Assembly (NCBI GenBank): GCA_037176905.1
Contig: JBBBWG010009956.1
Location: 1 to 22,289, forward strand
DNA length: 22,289 nt
Direction of reading: 5' to 3'
Source: Azolla pinnata
Taxonomy: Eukaryota; Streptophyta; Polypodiopsida; Salviniales; Salviniaceae
Below are positions 9,125-20,200 of this stretch, piece after piece. A program made the position numbers and the translations under genes. Numbering within the stretch: the first letter of the stretch is position 1; the number at the start of each line of letters is the position of its first letter. The notes under the pieces were generated by a model. The model was given only the letters and a program-made list of their open reading frames with translations. It made no database searches and was not told where the DNA came from.

Positions 9125-12100
9125 ATGGCTGCTTCCCCCGTCCATGGCAATGTCGGCCTGTCTTTCACTCCCACATGGGCGGTCCCTTCGGTTATGTCCG
9201 TCTTCGTCCTCCTCTCGCTCCTCCTCCACTCCTTCATCCAGCGCCTCGGCCGGGTAAAACCCCTTCTCACGCTTCCCCCCATTGACCCACTCTTTCACAA
9301 GCTCCCATTCTCTGAGTGGAGGGAGACAGCGCCCCACCTTCTTGTTTCTTTTCTTTTTTTGTTGTTGTATGTGGGCACATTTTTGTGCATTGTATTTGTG
9401 ATTCATTAGGTCGCTTCGCCGCTTCAGGGTGCGGATATAGACTTGAGACATGATTCAAATTCCAAATACCTCGATGGAGGTTTAGCAAGGACTAACTCCG
9501 ATTGTTGGCTTGTGAAAGGCACCATCTTTCGGCAGACTTGATATACCATGGAGTTTGTTGAGCTAGGGTTACTCCACTTCCTTATCAAAAAGCACCATTC
9601 TCTGGTCCACCTTGTGTAGAGCTATGGCGCTTGCTTATACCTATTGTCAGGTCTACATGAGGAGTCAAGTATTGCACCTTAGAGGGGCAGAGAGAGAGAG
9701 AGAGAGCCTGTTAGCTGGAAGAGAATAAGGAGGTCTGGGTGCCAGAATGCGAGAAGAAAAATGCTGTAAATCGTCGCAAGTCCTATTTCTAAGCTTGCTA
9801 ACTCTAGTTATTCTAGTATCCGAATAATGGCTTTCAAGACCTTGGCATATGATAAATTCTTTGAAACCACTCCAGATGCACGTGCAATTTGAGCAAACAT
9901 ATTGGAACTAGCTTTAGGTCATCTCCACACCCTAAAAATCAAGCTGCCACCCTGGCTCATGGGTCTCATATCTCTAGTGTTCATCGTCGTTCATAACATA
10001 CGTGCAAATGTTTACTGTGTTATCAAGCTAATCGAGAATCCATTCAATGTGACTCTTTAATATTTAAGCCAAAAAGATGAAATGCGACGAATTTGACTTG
10101 AATTGCAATCTCTTGGGTACATATGTTTAGTTCTTTCTAATGAATGTTATATCCTCTCTACCAGTATCTCAAGAAGCACAGGCAAAAACCCCTGTATGAA
10201 AGCTTGGCGAAAATAAAGGAAGGTACACTCCAATACTGTAATCTGCTTGCAAAGATATATGGAAATAAATAGTTCTTCATTAGAATGCTGATGACGAAAG
10301 CATGGATATGAAAGGAAGGTACACTGATTACTCCAACCCTAGAATCTGCTTGCAAAAATATATGGCATAGAACTTTATTAGAATGCTAATGGCAAAGTCT
10401 TGGAGAATGTAAAGGAAGATCTAATGACTTGATAGAATGTCAAGCACTGTACTTTTGTTGCACAGCAGACTCATAGATGGATGGCATTTGCAGTTTCATT
10501 CACACAGACACATACATTGATGGCATGGCTGTATTTGTATATCTATCCATCATGCACGCATACATCCACACTCTTTCCTAACAATGCAGTTTTCCGGCAT
10601 ACATGTGATCAAGAGATGGTGAGGATAATAATGATGAATTCATTGTTCCTCTTGCAGAGTTGATGTTGCTTGGATGTATGTCCTTGTTTCTATCTCCTTT
10701 GTCAAGCCTTTTCATGGCAATCTGCATAAATCCAAGTTACTATGAACGACAGTTCACACAATGTAAGCGTAGTTCGACAGCAAGGTTTGCTGAAACCAGG
10801 CAAACATTGTCTTCTCATGGCAGATTTGCTCAAATGATGAGCTTTGCAGAAGATCATATGTGTGGAAAGGTGAGACAATATACTGAGAACTTGGTTCCCA
10901 AACAATAACATTTCCAAGCTTAACATGATTGACGGGGAAAACATCTTTCATTTAATACGAATCATGTTTTTGTTATCCATTAATTATATTAGGGTAAAGA
11001 ACCATTTCTCTCTCCGGAAGAGATTCACAATACGCATCGGTTCTTATTTGTGATGGCAGTCACACACATTTTTTACAGCTGTCTGACAGTTGCTCTAGCG
11101 CTATTGAAGGTAATCTCTGTTCTCTCTTTCTCTTACTCTGTTTAATGTGTCTGTGTGCATATGTACATACACACAGTAATAACTTAAAAACCTGTGAGAT
11201 CAATCTAGCAACAGAAATACTTGATCATCATAAATAAACCCCCTGTACTTTATCATGCACCCTTTTTTTTACTAGATATATAGTTGGAAGAAATGGGAGG
11301 AGGAGATTCCTAATCGAAATGATGACAACATATCTGGTATGGAATTGCTCTTTCATCATGCTAATTTGATTCTGGATTTTTTCTCATTATCATGTTTAAA
11401 ATCTGGCTATTAGAGTCTGTTACCAAGGGTATCCCATTAGAAAGGAAGATCATGTTTGAACTCTACAACACATCAAAAGCATGGAGTGCAAAAAGGTTGC
11501 TTCTATGGATGGTAATTGTTAGTTAGATCTCCATCTTAGAAGATCTTAACGTAAATAACCACATGTCATAATGTGACAAATCATTTTCTGGTTTTCTATA
11601 ATATTTGGAGCATGATAATATGGCTCATATATGCATATTTATCGCTTTGGTTTAATTCAATTGATTTTGAAATCGACTGCATATAATAATACTTCAGCAA
11701 AACACAACACTACTCACTTTTTCCCAATCGATCTAAATAGCTCTTTTCAGTTTCAACTTAATAACTTCTCGAAACAAGAGAAGATTTTCCCTTGGGAATC
11801 ACTACTAAAGTTGTTCAAAATCTCCTCAACAGGCATGTTTTGCAAGACAATTCAAGCAGTCAGTTGATCGAATGGACTATTTTGCAGTCAGATCTAGATT
11901 TATTGCAGTTTGTGCTCTATTTTATCCTATTCAAAAACCAAAATCAAATAATTTGTGAATATTTCTGGCTCCTTGATAGATATCTGATTCAAACAGACCA
12001 CCATTCTTTATAGGAACACAATTTGCCATACGACTACAACTTTCACAATTATATCGATCGCTGTGCTGAAGAAGACTTTTCAAGAATCTTGGGAATAAGG

Positions 12101-13503
12101 TAAGTATCTAAGAAGAAGTAACAAATACCTTAAAGAGTAGAACGATTATTCAAATTTCAAAGGTTATTTAGGGCCCAAGAATGACACTCCATGTGCATTC
12201 CTTTTGTTTCAGTCCAGCATTTTGGGGACTTGCAATCCTATTCATATTTCTGGAGGCTGATGGTATAAGAATTTCTTGCATTATGAATCAAAGCTTTAAG
12301 TAAATCCCATAATTTTGTTATTTGTTCATGCTTTCCCCTTCAGGTTTTAATTTCTATTTCTGGATAGCCTTTATACCAATGATTGTAAGTAAGCATCAAC
12401 TAACTATCTCTGAAAAATGTGGTTATATAGTTTCAGAAACTAGCTCCCAAATTTGCCCTTATAACTCTTAAGGAAATCATTACAGTTGCACATTGTTCTA
12501 TGCACATCTAATAGTATTAGTGTCCAATTCCGTTTACTGCTAAATTAGTATTTGTGCGTGCGTGCATGTGTGTGTATTTGTAAGTTGATTGATCATAACA
12601 TTTAGCCAACCTCTCTGTCTCTCTACAGGTTGTTTTAGTCATTGGTGCTAATTTGCAATACATGGTTGCAACACTGGCTATAACAAAGGTCGGCAATGGA
12701 GATGCTCATTCATTCCAGAAATCCCACACTTCATTTCTGACACGTGAACATTTACTATCTCTTTTGCACTTCATATTATTCCAGGTATAGATAAAGCCTG
12801 CACACAACTTGAAAACTCAATATGGTATTAATGTCATTGTGTGCCATTTGTACCTAATGTCCTAATTTCTTTTGTTTTAGAACTCATTTGAGCTTGCAAC
12901 ATTAGTTGGTTCTTGGGTATGTTTTCACAACCAGTTTTTTTTTTACATAGAAATAACAGTCAAAAGGCTGAGGTTGAGACTTGCCATTATTGCACTTGAC
13001 GTTCTTTTTCCTTATGAAATGCAGTGGTGGCATTTAGAGGACCAAAGCTGCATGATTAAGAGACAAACATACATACGTGTTGTCTTTGGGTGACGATATA
13101 TGTTCTTTCACGTTGTTCTTTTTTTCGTGTGAAAAGTCACTAGGTCTTAAAATCTCATTGATTTCCATAGTATTATATCACATTCTAACTAGAAATTTCT
13201 TGTGGACAAACAGATTAGCCGCGCAAATCTTATGTAGCTACAATACTTTGCCAATGTATGCTCTTACAACACAAGTGAGTTCCTTTTTTTTTTCTCTAGT
13301 TTGCTGGTTTTAAGTAGATTTCCTTGTTTTTTATTTTGACCCAAATGTTATTATTTACTATTGCTCTTTTCTAGATGGGGGCTGGCCCAAAGAAGACCAT
13401 GATATCAAAGAAAGTTCTTGAAGCTCTCCGTAATTGGCACATGAGTGCTAGGAAGAACCTTGACAAAAGAAAATATAGCACAAGCCATTGTCAAGGTGAT
13501 TAA
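9125..13503 (+). CDS. MLO-family seven-transmembrane protein
   Basis: Plant-specific plasma-membrane seven-helix protein that binds calmodulin; members act in powdery mildew susceptibility, root responses and pollen-tube signalling. Exons: 9125-9253, 10165-10222, 10658-10869, 10993-11109, 11276-11336, 11414-11511, 11833-11907, 12014-12099, 12213-12262, 12344-12384, 12629-12784, 12881-12916, 13025-13089, 13214-13274, 13375-13503. All introns are GT-AG and phases agree, giving 457 residues. Seen: N-terminal TPTWAV (residues 16-21) before helix 1; helices near 17-37, 64-85, 149-171, 281-295, 297-318, 344-372 and 388-412; the paired extracellular-type cysteines C85, C98, C131 and C382; KIYSWKKWE (172-180); and a calmodulin-binding helix at about 429-448 with W436 and basic residues. 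By eye the middle loops resemble clade I (MLO4/MLO11-like). The tail after the calmodulin site is very short (stop 13501-13503); a donor-like GTGATT at 13496 could extend it. Confidence 0.94.
9254..10164 (+). other. MLO intron 1
   Basis: A 911-base GT-AG intron between helix 1 and the first cytosolic segment. It contains a short GA repeat (about 9689-9706) and no other recognisable element. Confidence 0.85.
10215..10419 (+). repeat. ~98-base tandem duplication spanning the MLO exon 2 donor
   Basis: The string AAAGGAAGGTACACT occurs at 10215-10229 (exon 2 end plus donor) and again at 10311-10325. A third, partial copy (AAAGGAAGA) is at 10411. Between them ATCTGCTTGCAAARATATATGG and TTAGAATGCTRATG are conserved. 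Two near-identical splice donors therefore lie 96 bases apart. Confidence 0.85.
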
Positions 13504-14800
13504 ATTCACCAAAGTCTATAGATACAAAATCTAGTTAGTCACAAAATTAGGACCATTTTACCAAGCCTGGTCTCCAAATACACACCTTTCATTGTTCTCT
13601 GGGGGACTCGCTCACTTAAGAGCTTTTAATATTTCATCTCATGAAATATCACGTGAAGGTAAACATCGATTTGCGTTCAAGCAAACATTTTACTGTAATG
13701 GTAATGCTCATATGGGTGTATTTCCTTTGGCTTTGCTATTTGTATGGAAAACCGGCTTGAGAATTAAAATCCTGAGAAAATGGGAGGTGTGAAATGTGAT
13801 TTCTATGGTTAACCAGCCTATGCAATGTCAAAAGTGAAGATTTTTTTGCTTGATTGATGTGGGTCCAATACAGGGTAGAAATGCTAGAATGCATCTAACT
13901 ACTATTATTACCGCGTTTCAGCTACCAACTGTGGATCTACTGGTTATTAGCAACATACGAAGGAGGATTAGAAGTAGGTCCATATTATGCTGGACCGTAT
14001 CAATCACCCTAGCGCTTTAGAAAGAGAGACAAATAGAGAGCTCTCATTGCGTACCATATCATAGAACATTTCCTTATATTATGCATTGTTGGTTGAGAGA
14101 CAAATCCAAAGACAAATTGAATTTGTTCCACTCAAAATCTGCACCTGGAAAGTTTGAGTTGAAGCCTGAAGGCATGTGCTACATCGTTTCTAGACAAAAG
14201 ACTTTTTTGGCAGCAAAGTAATACTATTCCCTTTTGTGAGGAAGGAGTCTTGAATGGGCTTCCTTGTGGATAACAAAAAGAAAAAGTGTAGAGGTTTTCT
14301 TGTATATTCTTTTCCATTTTAGATGTTACCTATATGAAGAGCTTGGTCAAGGAGCTTAGCTGTCTCATCAGGGAACAAGATTTGTTCCCTAGAAATATGA
14401 ATGATTCTTTTGTAATGGATGGTGGCTAGGTCTGATCACACCATCATGAAATTTGGACAAGGGTTCTTGTTACTATAGATTTACTAATGATCGACGATGT
14501 GAGAGAACAACATCATGGAGAAGCGAACGGATTAAGGGTGCTTAACCACGCGAAAAGAAAGAGATCGAAGGTGGAATCGGAGTAAAACGCGGGTGTAGAG
14601 TATCTCCTGGTTGGATTTTCGACTGAAATGCTGCTTCCAACTGGCATGGTTTTTTTCTGGTATTGCACCAGCTAGCGAAAGTCAAATGTCTCCACGAGTT
14701 GTCTGCCATCCATCCGTCGTCTCCAGTTTAGCGGAGACTTTTAACATTGGAATGAAAAAACTCTCCATTCAGCTGCACGATCCGATCCAAAGTTGCATCA

Positions 14801-14802
<2 letters not shown>
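13504..14802. other. 3' flank of MLO and intergenic region
   Basis: Probable MLO 3' UTR followed by non-coding sequence. Open frames at 13592-13792 (plus) and 14132-14317 (minus) match no family I recognise. No tRNA, mobile element or clear repeat is seen. Confidence 0.5.

Positions 14803-14845
<43 letters not shown>
14803..14845. repeat. CT dinucleotide repeat
   Basis: About 21 CT units, uninterrupted. It sits in an open frame (14611-14979, plus) that I do not regard as a gene. Confidence 0.95.
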
Positions 14846-14847
<2 letters not shown>

Positions 14848-14849
14848 GC

Positions 14850-15657
14850 TGCTTCGATGATGATAGCCCTCATACTGCGAAATCTTCGAGTGCGATGTTC
14901 TTTCCGAGATGCTAGTGGATGCCTCGCATCGGAGTCAAATGGTGGGGCCCACATTTTTCAGGAGCACTCTGCTCGTTAACTTGTGCGGGGTGATCGATCG
15001 CTGGTATAGGACATCGATACTCAGTCAATTTTATGTCATGATTCGTGATCGCCAACTGGGGTGGGGGGCTCGGAAGCTTTTTCAGTGAAGCGTGATAGCA
15101 TAACATAGGATTGCTTGTGTTCCACGATTCGTCTGCGTAATTCGTTGTCTGTTTTTTCGCTTTTCAGTTAAGTTCCTCTGTGCACGCACAAGGTCCATTG
15201 CTTTTTTCCGCGTTTTAATTAAGAATCGCTCATTCATTTGGCTTTGATCATTAGCCCCTAATTGAATCGAGCACCCCCAACTATTTTCGACTGTTAATGA
15301 AACGACATGAAAGTTCAAGCAATACTGCTGAAATTTCGGTCCACGACCATTCTTGTCATCAAGGTGGGAGGCCAGATTGCTTGAATACTTTGCTGTGTAG
15401 CTTGCTCTAATAATATGCCTCGAATCTAGCATTAATACGACGCCTTTCATGCACGGAAGTTAGTACGTTAGGAGAACCAATCCATCCGCAATTTACTGTT
15501 ACGACTCTTGATCGAATTAAAATGCTTTGAAGGCGAGCGATCTCTGGTAAGATCAAAGCAGACGGATTTAAACAGGAGTCTCCAAAAAGCGCTTAATCTT
15601 GTCAGAACAAAGCAACCAAAACACTTAAAAAATCGTCCGTATGCAACCCCATGAATA
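14850..15657. other. Intergenic stretch
   Basis: No gene, RNA or mobile element recognised on either strand. An open frame at 15082-15450 (minus) is unassigned. Confidence 0.5.
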
Positions 15658-15665
15658 GCAACAAC

Positions 15666-15699
<34 letters not shown>

Positions 15700-15732
15700 A
15701 CAACAACAACGATGACAACAACATCAACAACA
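15658..15732. repeat. CAA trinucleotide repeat
   Basis: Imperfect CAA array with CGA and TCA interruptions. There is no gene context. Confidence 0.9.
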
Positions 15733-15941
15733 CGATGAGTTCTGTCGAGAGAAGCGGTTTCGGCAGCTGATCGAAACGTCGGTGATTGAAGTACACGCGA
15801 TTACCTCGGGTAATCGAATCGGATCGGCGGCAGAAACGGTCTTGGTGGCGACGCCGCGGATCCGTTAATTCAAAGAGCTCTTTTTTCCATGATCTGCATG
15901 CAGAATAAACAGGGCGCCGATGACGCGTCTTTCCGAGAACG

Positions 15942-15944
<3 letters not shown>

Positions 15945-15984
<40 letters not shown>
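15945..15984. repeat. GA dinucleotide repeat
   Basis: About 20 GA units, 50 bases before the TTAGGG array. GA repeats are binding sites for plant BPC/GAGA-factor proteins; a function here is inference. Confidence 0.95.
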
Positions 15985-15987
<3 letters not shown>

Positions 15988-16034
15988 CGCGACGGGGAGT
16001 CCAGCGGGGTTGATCGAGTCGCAGGCGCAATATC

Positions 16035-16397
16035 TAGGGTTAGGATTTAGAGTTAGGGTTAGGGTTAGGGTTAGGATTAAGATTAGGATTTAGGGTTAGG
16101 GTTAGGGTTAGGGTTAGGGTTAGGGTTAGGGTTAGGATTAGGATTAGGATTTAGGGTTAGGGTTAGGGTTAGGGTTAGGGTTAGGGTTAGGGTTAGGGTT
16201 AGGATTAGGATTAGGATTAGGATTAGGATTTAGGGTTAGGGTTAGGGTTAGGGTTAGGGTTAGGGTTAGGGTTAGGGTTAGGGTTAGGATTAGGATTAGG
16301 ATTAGGATCTAGGGTTAGGGTTAGGGTTAGGGTTAGGGTTAGGGTTAGGGTTAGGGTTAGGGTTAGGGTTAGGGTTAGAATTGGGGTTAGGGTTAGC
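16035..16397 (+). repeat. Interstitial TTAGGG telomere-like array with block structure
   Basis: About 360 bases of hexamers, mostly TTAGGG with TTAGGA interspersed. They are arranged in repeating blocks: a single extra T (making TTTAGGG), then a run of TTAGGG, then a run of TTAGGA. The successive exact TTAGGG runs begin at 16090 (7 copies), 16151 (8) and 16230 (9). A last run beginning CTAGGG at 16309 is followed by 10 more TTAGGG. TTAGGG is the vertebrate-type telomere hexamer, also used by some plant lineages such as Asparagales; the usual plant repeat is the heptamer. It lies about 0.9 kb upstream of the PSI-like start codon. Confidence 0.9.
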
Positions 16398-16462
16398 AGA
16401 AGCGTCCAAAGAATACGACGAATCGTTGGGCAGGTCCGAGGTTCGAATCCGGGCAACGAAAT

Positions 16463-16660
16463 TTAGAAGAAGACGAAGACGAAGACGAAGACGACGAAGA
16501 AGAAGAAGAAGAAGAAGAAGAAGGTGCAGGTTGCAGACGAAGACGAAGACGAAGACTCAGACTCAGAAGCAGAAGCAGAAGCAGAAGCAAGGAGCTCCGC
16601 GCAGGTGCAGGAAGCAGCTGCAGAGAGAGAAAGGAAAGAAAGGGAAGAAGAGAACGGAAG
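16463..16660 (+). repeat. GAAGAC/GAAGAA/CAGAAG purine-rich repeat tract
   Basis: Hexamer and trinucleotide repeats (GAAGAC, GAA, then CAGAAG) with strong purine bias on the plus strand. Open frames on either strand are Arg-rich, Ser-rich or Lys/Gln-rich artefacts of the repeat. Confidence 0.85.
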
Positions 16661-16703
16661 ACTCTTCGAATGAGTACAGAGTCTCGTAGGCTCTAACTGC
16701 GCC

Positions 16704-17075
16704 ATGTCCATTTGCTCTTCTTCTCCGTTCAATTCCCTCCGCAGTCAAACACCTAGCTTCCCCCTTCCCCTTCTCTCTCTGCCTTCCTTCTTTTCCTCCT
16801 TTAATGGCCTTCTCGAAGATCGGTCGCTTGTTCTTTCTTCCTCTCTCTCTCTTCTCCCCTCCCCTCCCTTAGCTTCTTCTTCTTCTTCTTCTTCTGCTGC
16901 TTCTTCTTCTTCTTCTCTCCGTTTCTGATTGAAACCATCGTTTTGCTGCAATCTTCCGAATCTTAGGAATTCTCTGTTGCCATCGGCGTAAGCTCTCGGT
17001 TTCCGCAGCTTTGAACTCAGCCGCAAAGAACAATACTTGAGTCGCCTAGCTCTCCCTCTCCCTCTCCCTCCCTCC

Positions 17076-17111
<36 letters not shown>

Positions 17112-17270
17112 ATGTACAAACAGGCAACGCAGATGTGAAGAAGACGAGCTCAAACAAGTAGGTACAATCTGCGAAGAAAAGATGGAGGTTCGGTGATCCA
17201 GTTCCAACAAAAAAAGCACACGTATTTTCTTTTCTCTTCTCTCGCTTTGCTGGGAACGCTGCGGAAAGAA
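16704..17270 (+). promoter_or_regulatory. Promoter / 5' leader region of the PSI-like gene
   Basis: The sequence switches to pyrimidine-rich (CTT/CCT tracts, about 16725-16925), then carries CTCCCT repeats, a TA run (17075-17093) and a TG run (17094-17110). Possible uORFs before the main start are 17112-17138 (8 codons) and 17182-17196 (4 codons). The transcription start cannot be fixed from sequence, so whether the uORFs are transcribed is unknown. Confidence 0.45.
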
Positions 17271-20200
17271 ATGGGCGGCCTTTGTTGTCATCCTTCCACG
17301 CCTTCTGCGGCTGCAGAAGGTGAAGGTGGCTACGTACATGTTCATCGTCAAGGCAAGGGTGAGGTTCAGAGCGGTGTTCGTGGCCATAGACAGGCTCAAG
17401 CTAAAGCTGATGATCCAGGTTATTATCTTGCTGATGGCCATGACGGCAATCCATTTCAATTTCAATTTCAAGGTCGGGTTCAAGGTCATAGGCAAGATCG
17501 AAGTCGTGCTCAAGAAGAATATAATCTCTCCGGACCATTGAAGCCTCCCGAGGAGGAATCCATGCCTTTGCCGCCAAACTCAAGATCTTTGATTCCGCGA
17601 GGCGGTTCTGTCGATGAGGAAGATTTCAGTTTTGAAACGCAAGACAATGAGCTCTTCTCCAATCCATCGTCCTCTCACTCGCCCCTGAAAGCTATTGCGA
17701 ATGGAGTCGCCGAAATGTGGAGGATGCACCATGGCTCCGTAGACATGGACTTGAATGAAGATCTCGAAGAAGGGAGCGAGAAAGGGGGTCGAACAAAGCT
17801 CTCCCGAGTTCTTTCTAACAGAGTCAAGAGTGCGAGATCAAGGACAACGCTGGTCGCCAAAAAAGGTGCTGCGAAGGTACTTCTAGTACAACACCTGATT
17901 TGTGCTTTGAGAGGATGTAGATGTTGACATAGAAGAGCTCAGAGAATAGGATATACTGCCTTTTCTACTCGGAAAATGAGAGAGATTGAATGCAGGGAAA
18001 CTTTTCAACACAGAATCCCCCACAAAATTGGCACTGCCGGTCAGGAAAGCTTCCACCTGCATACTACCCTCTAATTATCTTCAGCAACACTTTGAGAAGA
18101 TGATGGATGCTAGCAGATCTCTACCTGTGCTCTAATGTCTGGTTATCTCGCTTGGGCTGTTTGGACTCTTGGAAAGGAAATAACGTGTTAAGAGCTTCCC
18201 AATGGATTCAATCGATCTCTCGTCTGTAGCCAATGAGAGTGATGGCTGAAATGATGAATAGTTGAGGTTGGCTTCCCTTGCTTGCCGGATTAAAGGCTGT
18301 CAAGGTGAAGCCCAGTCATATGTCTTCGTGAGGTTAGGTCTGAGTTGAGCATCCATCACAGCTTTCGTGAGGTGCAAACGTGAAGAGTTTCTCATCGTAA
18401 GTTTCTGAGATTGGCTTATACTCCAGAAACTTGAGATGCAGAAATGAAGCATCGCCACGATTGTTCGAGGTGACCTGGAAAATCTTGATCTTTTTAGGTT
18501 TTCTTTGTCTAAAATTTCGTTTCTGATCAAGTATTGCTGGTGCCAAAGTCTTTCACTTCCTGCCTCCGTTTGTGGAGCATTGCAAATCGTGAGGCTAGTG
18601 ATACTTGTCAAACTCATAAGAACAAATGGCATTTGTCTGACATTGTTATGGATGGAATTCTCTTGTTTTGGTCATGTAAAATGCCATTTTACATGGATTT
18701 TTTGTTTGAAAACTTGTTGCAGGAACCTAATAATCCAGTGATCATTGAAGACATACCATCTAAAGTATAATAATTCATAAACAGAAACATACTTAATGTT
18801 GTATTGCTTTTATCCATAAAACTCATGCAGACATATAGTCATTTGGCATTATTCTTTTAAACATCACAAAGGATGGCGTGGTTGCTACAAACTTTATTGA
18901 TAGGTTTGTGAAATACATATAAAAGGCTATGTAATGATCTCTGGCAGATGAATGAAGTGGGAGCATTACTTGGACGAGCTGGTACTGTTGGTTTGGGAAA
19001 GGCTGTAGAAGCCCTCGACACTTTGGGTAGTAGCATGACAAACATCAATTTTGGGAGTGGTTTTGCTTCTGGGGTCTCTCCAAAGGGAAATAAAATAGGA
19101 ATTCTCGCATTTGAGGTGGCTAATACAATAGTGAAGGGTTTCAACCTGAAGCTGTCATTATCAGATGAGAGTATGAAAATTTTAAAAGAGGAAATTCTGC
19201 GATCAGAGGGAGTTCAACTCCTGGTTTCCAGAGATACTGGAGAGTTACTTAAAATTGCTGCTGATGATAAGAGGTAAGGTATTTCTGCATGGTGATTTGG
19301 GCTCACACTTAAAAAATAATTTGAGTTCTTCTTTGTGATTATATATTTAAACTTGAATTCATGAATGTTGATATGTCGATCATTGGTCTTATATGAAACA
19401 TGCAACGTTTGTTACATGCTTTCTTATTTGAAAGTCATCAAGTTTAAAGGTTGGAAATTTTTAAATTAAGTGATAAGAAGGAACAGCAATGATTATTACA
19501 TATTCAACCTGCATTTTTAGGACAGCTTTATTTTGATGAAGATCATGAGCTGTGCATGGCTTTCAATGTTAAAGTCTTCTTGCAAATTCAAAAAGCAATA
19601 CTACATTGTCCTTCACTTGGCTCTTTCTCCATCGCTAAGGGCTCAATGATTCGTTATATGATCCAAACTATCGAACCCTTTCCAAAAGTTTTCCTGTTTG
19701 CAAGACGGTGCAAACATCTCTCCATCAACGTACTCAATTCTTTGTTCAGTTAGTAGCAATCCATGACTTCTTTTTATAGATGATCCCCGACCTCGATGAT
19801 TGACATGATGGTATACTTTGTCCAGCTAGTCAAGAAACTGGCATGCGTAGCTCCGTTAAGGATGTGTGCATGAAGTGGGACCAACATGTCATAGCTGCTG
19901 TTATAGGGTTTGCTGCATGATTGTATTCCTGATCATTTCTAGAGTAAGAAAGGGGGAAGTGTGAACCATCCGTGCAGGAAGAATGGCCAATATTGCATGC
20001 CAGAGTGTCTTACATATTCATGCAAAGCCTCTTAGTTGTGTGGTAGGTTCCTTTTTTTCTGTTTACTGAGGGAGGGAGGGAGCATAATGAAGGGAAAGCT
20101 TATTTGATTTTTTCGTTCTCCTGTTCAGGAATGAACTCAAACTATTCTCGGGAGAGGTAGTTCGTTTTGGAAATCATTGCCGTGATCCACAGTGGCATCA

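Noticed and set aside
14611..14979. 122-codon open frame
   Set aside because: A third of it is the CT repeat read as Leu-Ser; there are no recognisable motifs and no splice-linked neighbours.
16035..16397. Possible true chromosome end
   Set aside because: The array is only about 360 bases, is flanked by unique sequence on both sides and has a gene beyond it, so it is interstitial.
16393..16460. Complete tRNA gene
   Set aside because: Only the B-box matches; the T-stem has mismatches, and no acceptor stem, anticodon arm or A-box could be assembled.
16223..16732. Open frames over the TTAGGG and GAAGAC arrays (Asn-Pro, Thr-Leu, Ser, Arg and Lys-Gln repeats)
   Set aside because: Repeat-encoded in every frame; no start context or homology.
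18721..18769. Possible extra PSI exon (CAG acceptor and an open stretch)
   Set aside because: It has no counterpart in the family, and the following donor-like sequence is poor. Exon 1 joins 18948 in phase without it.
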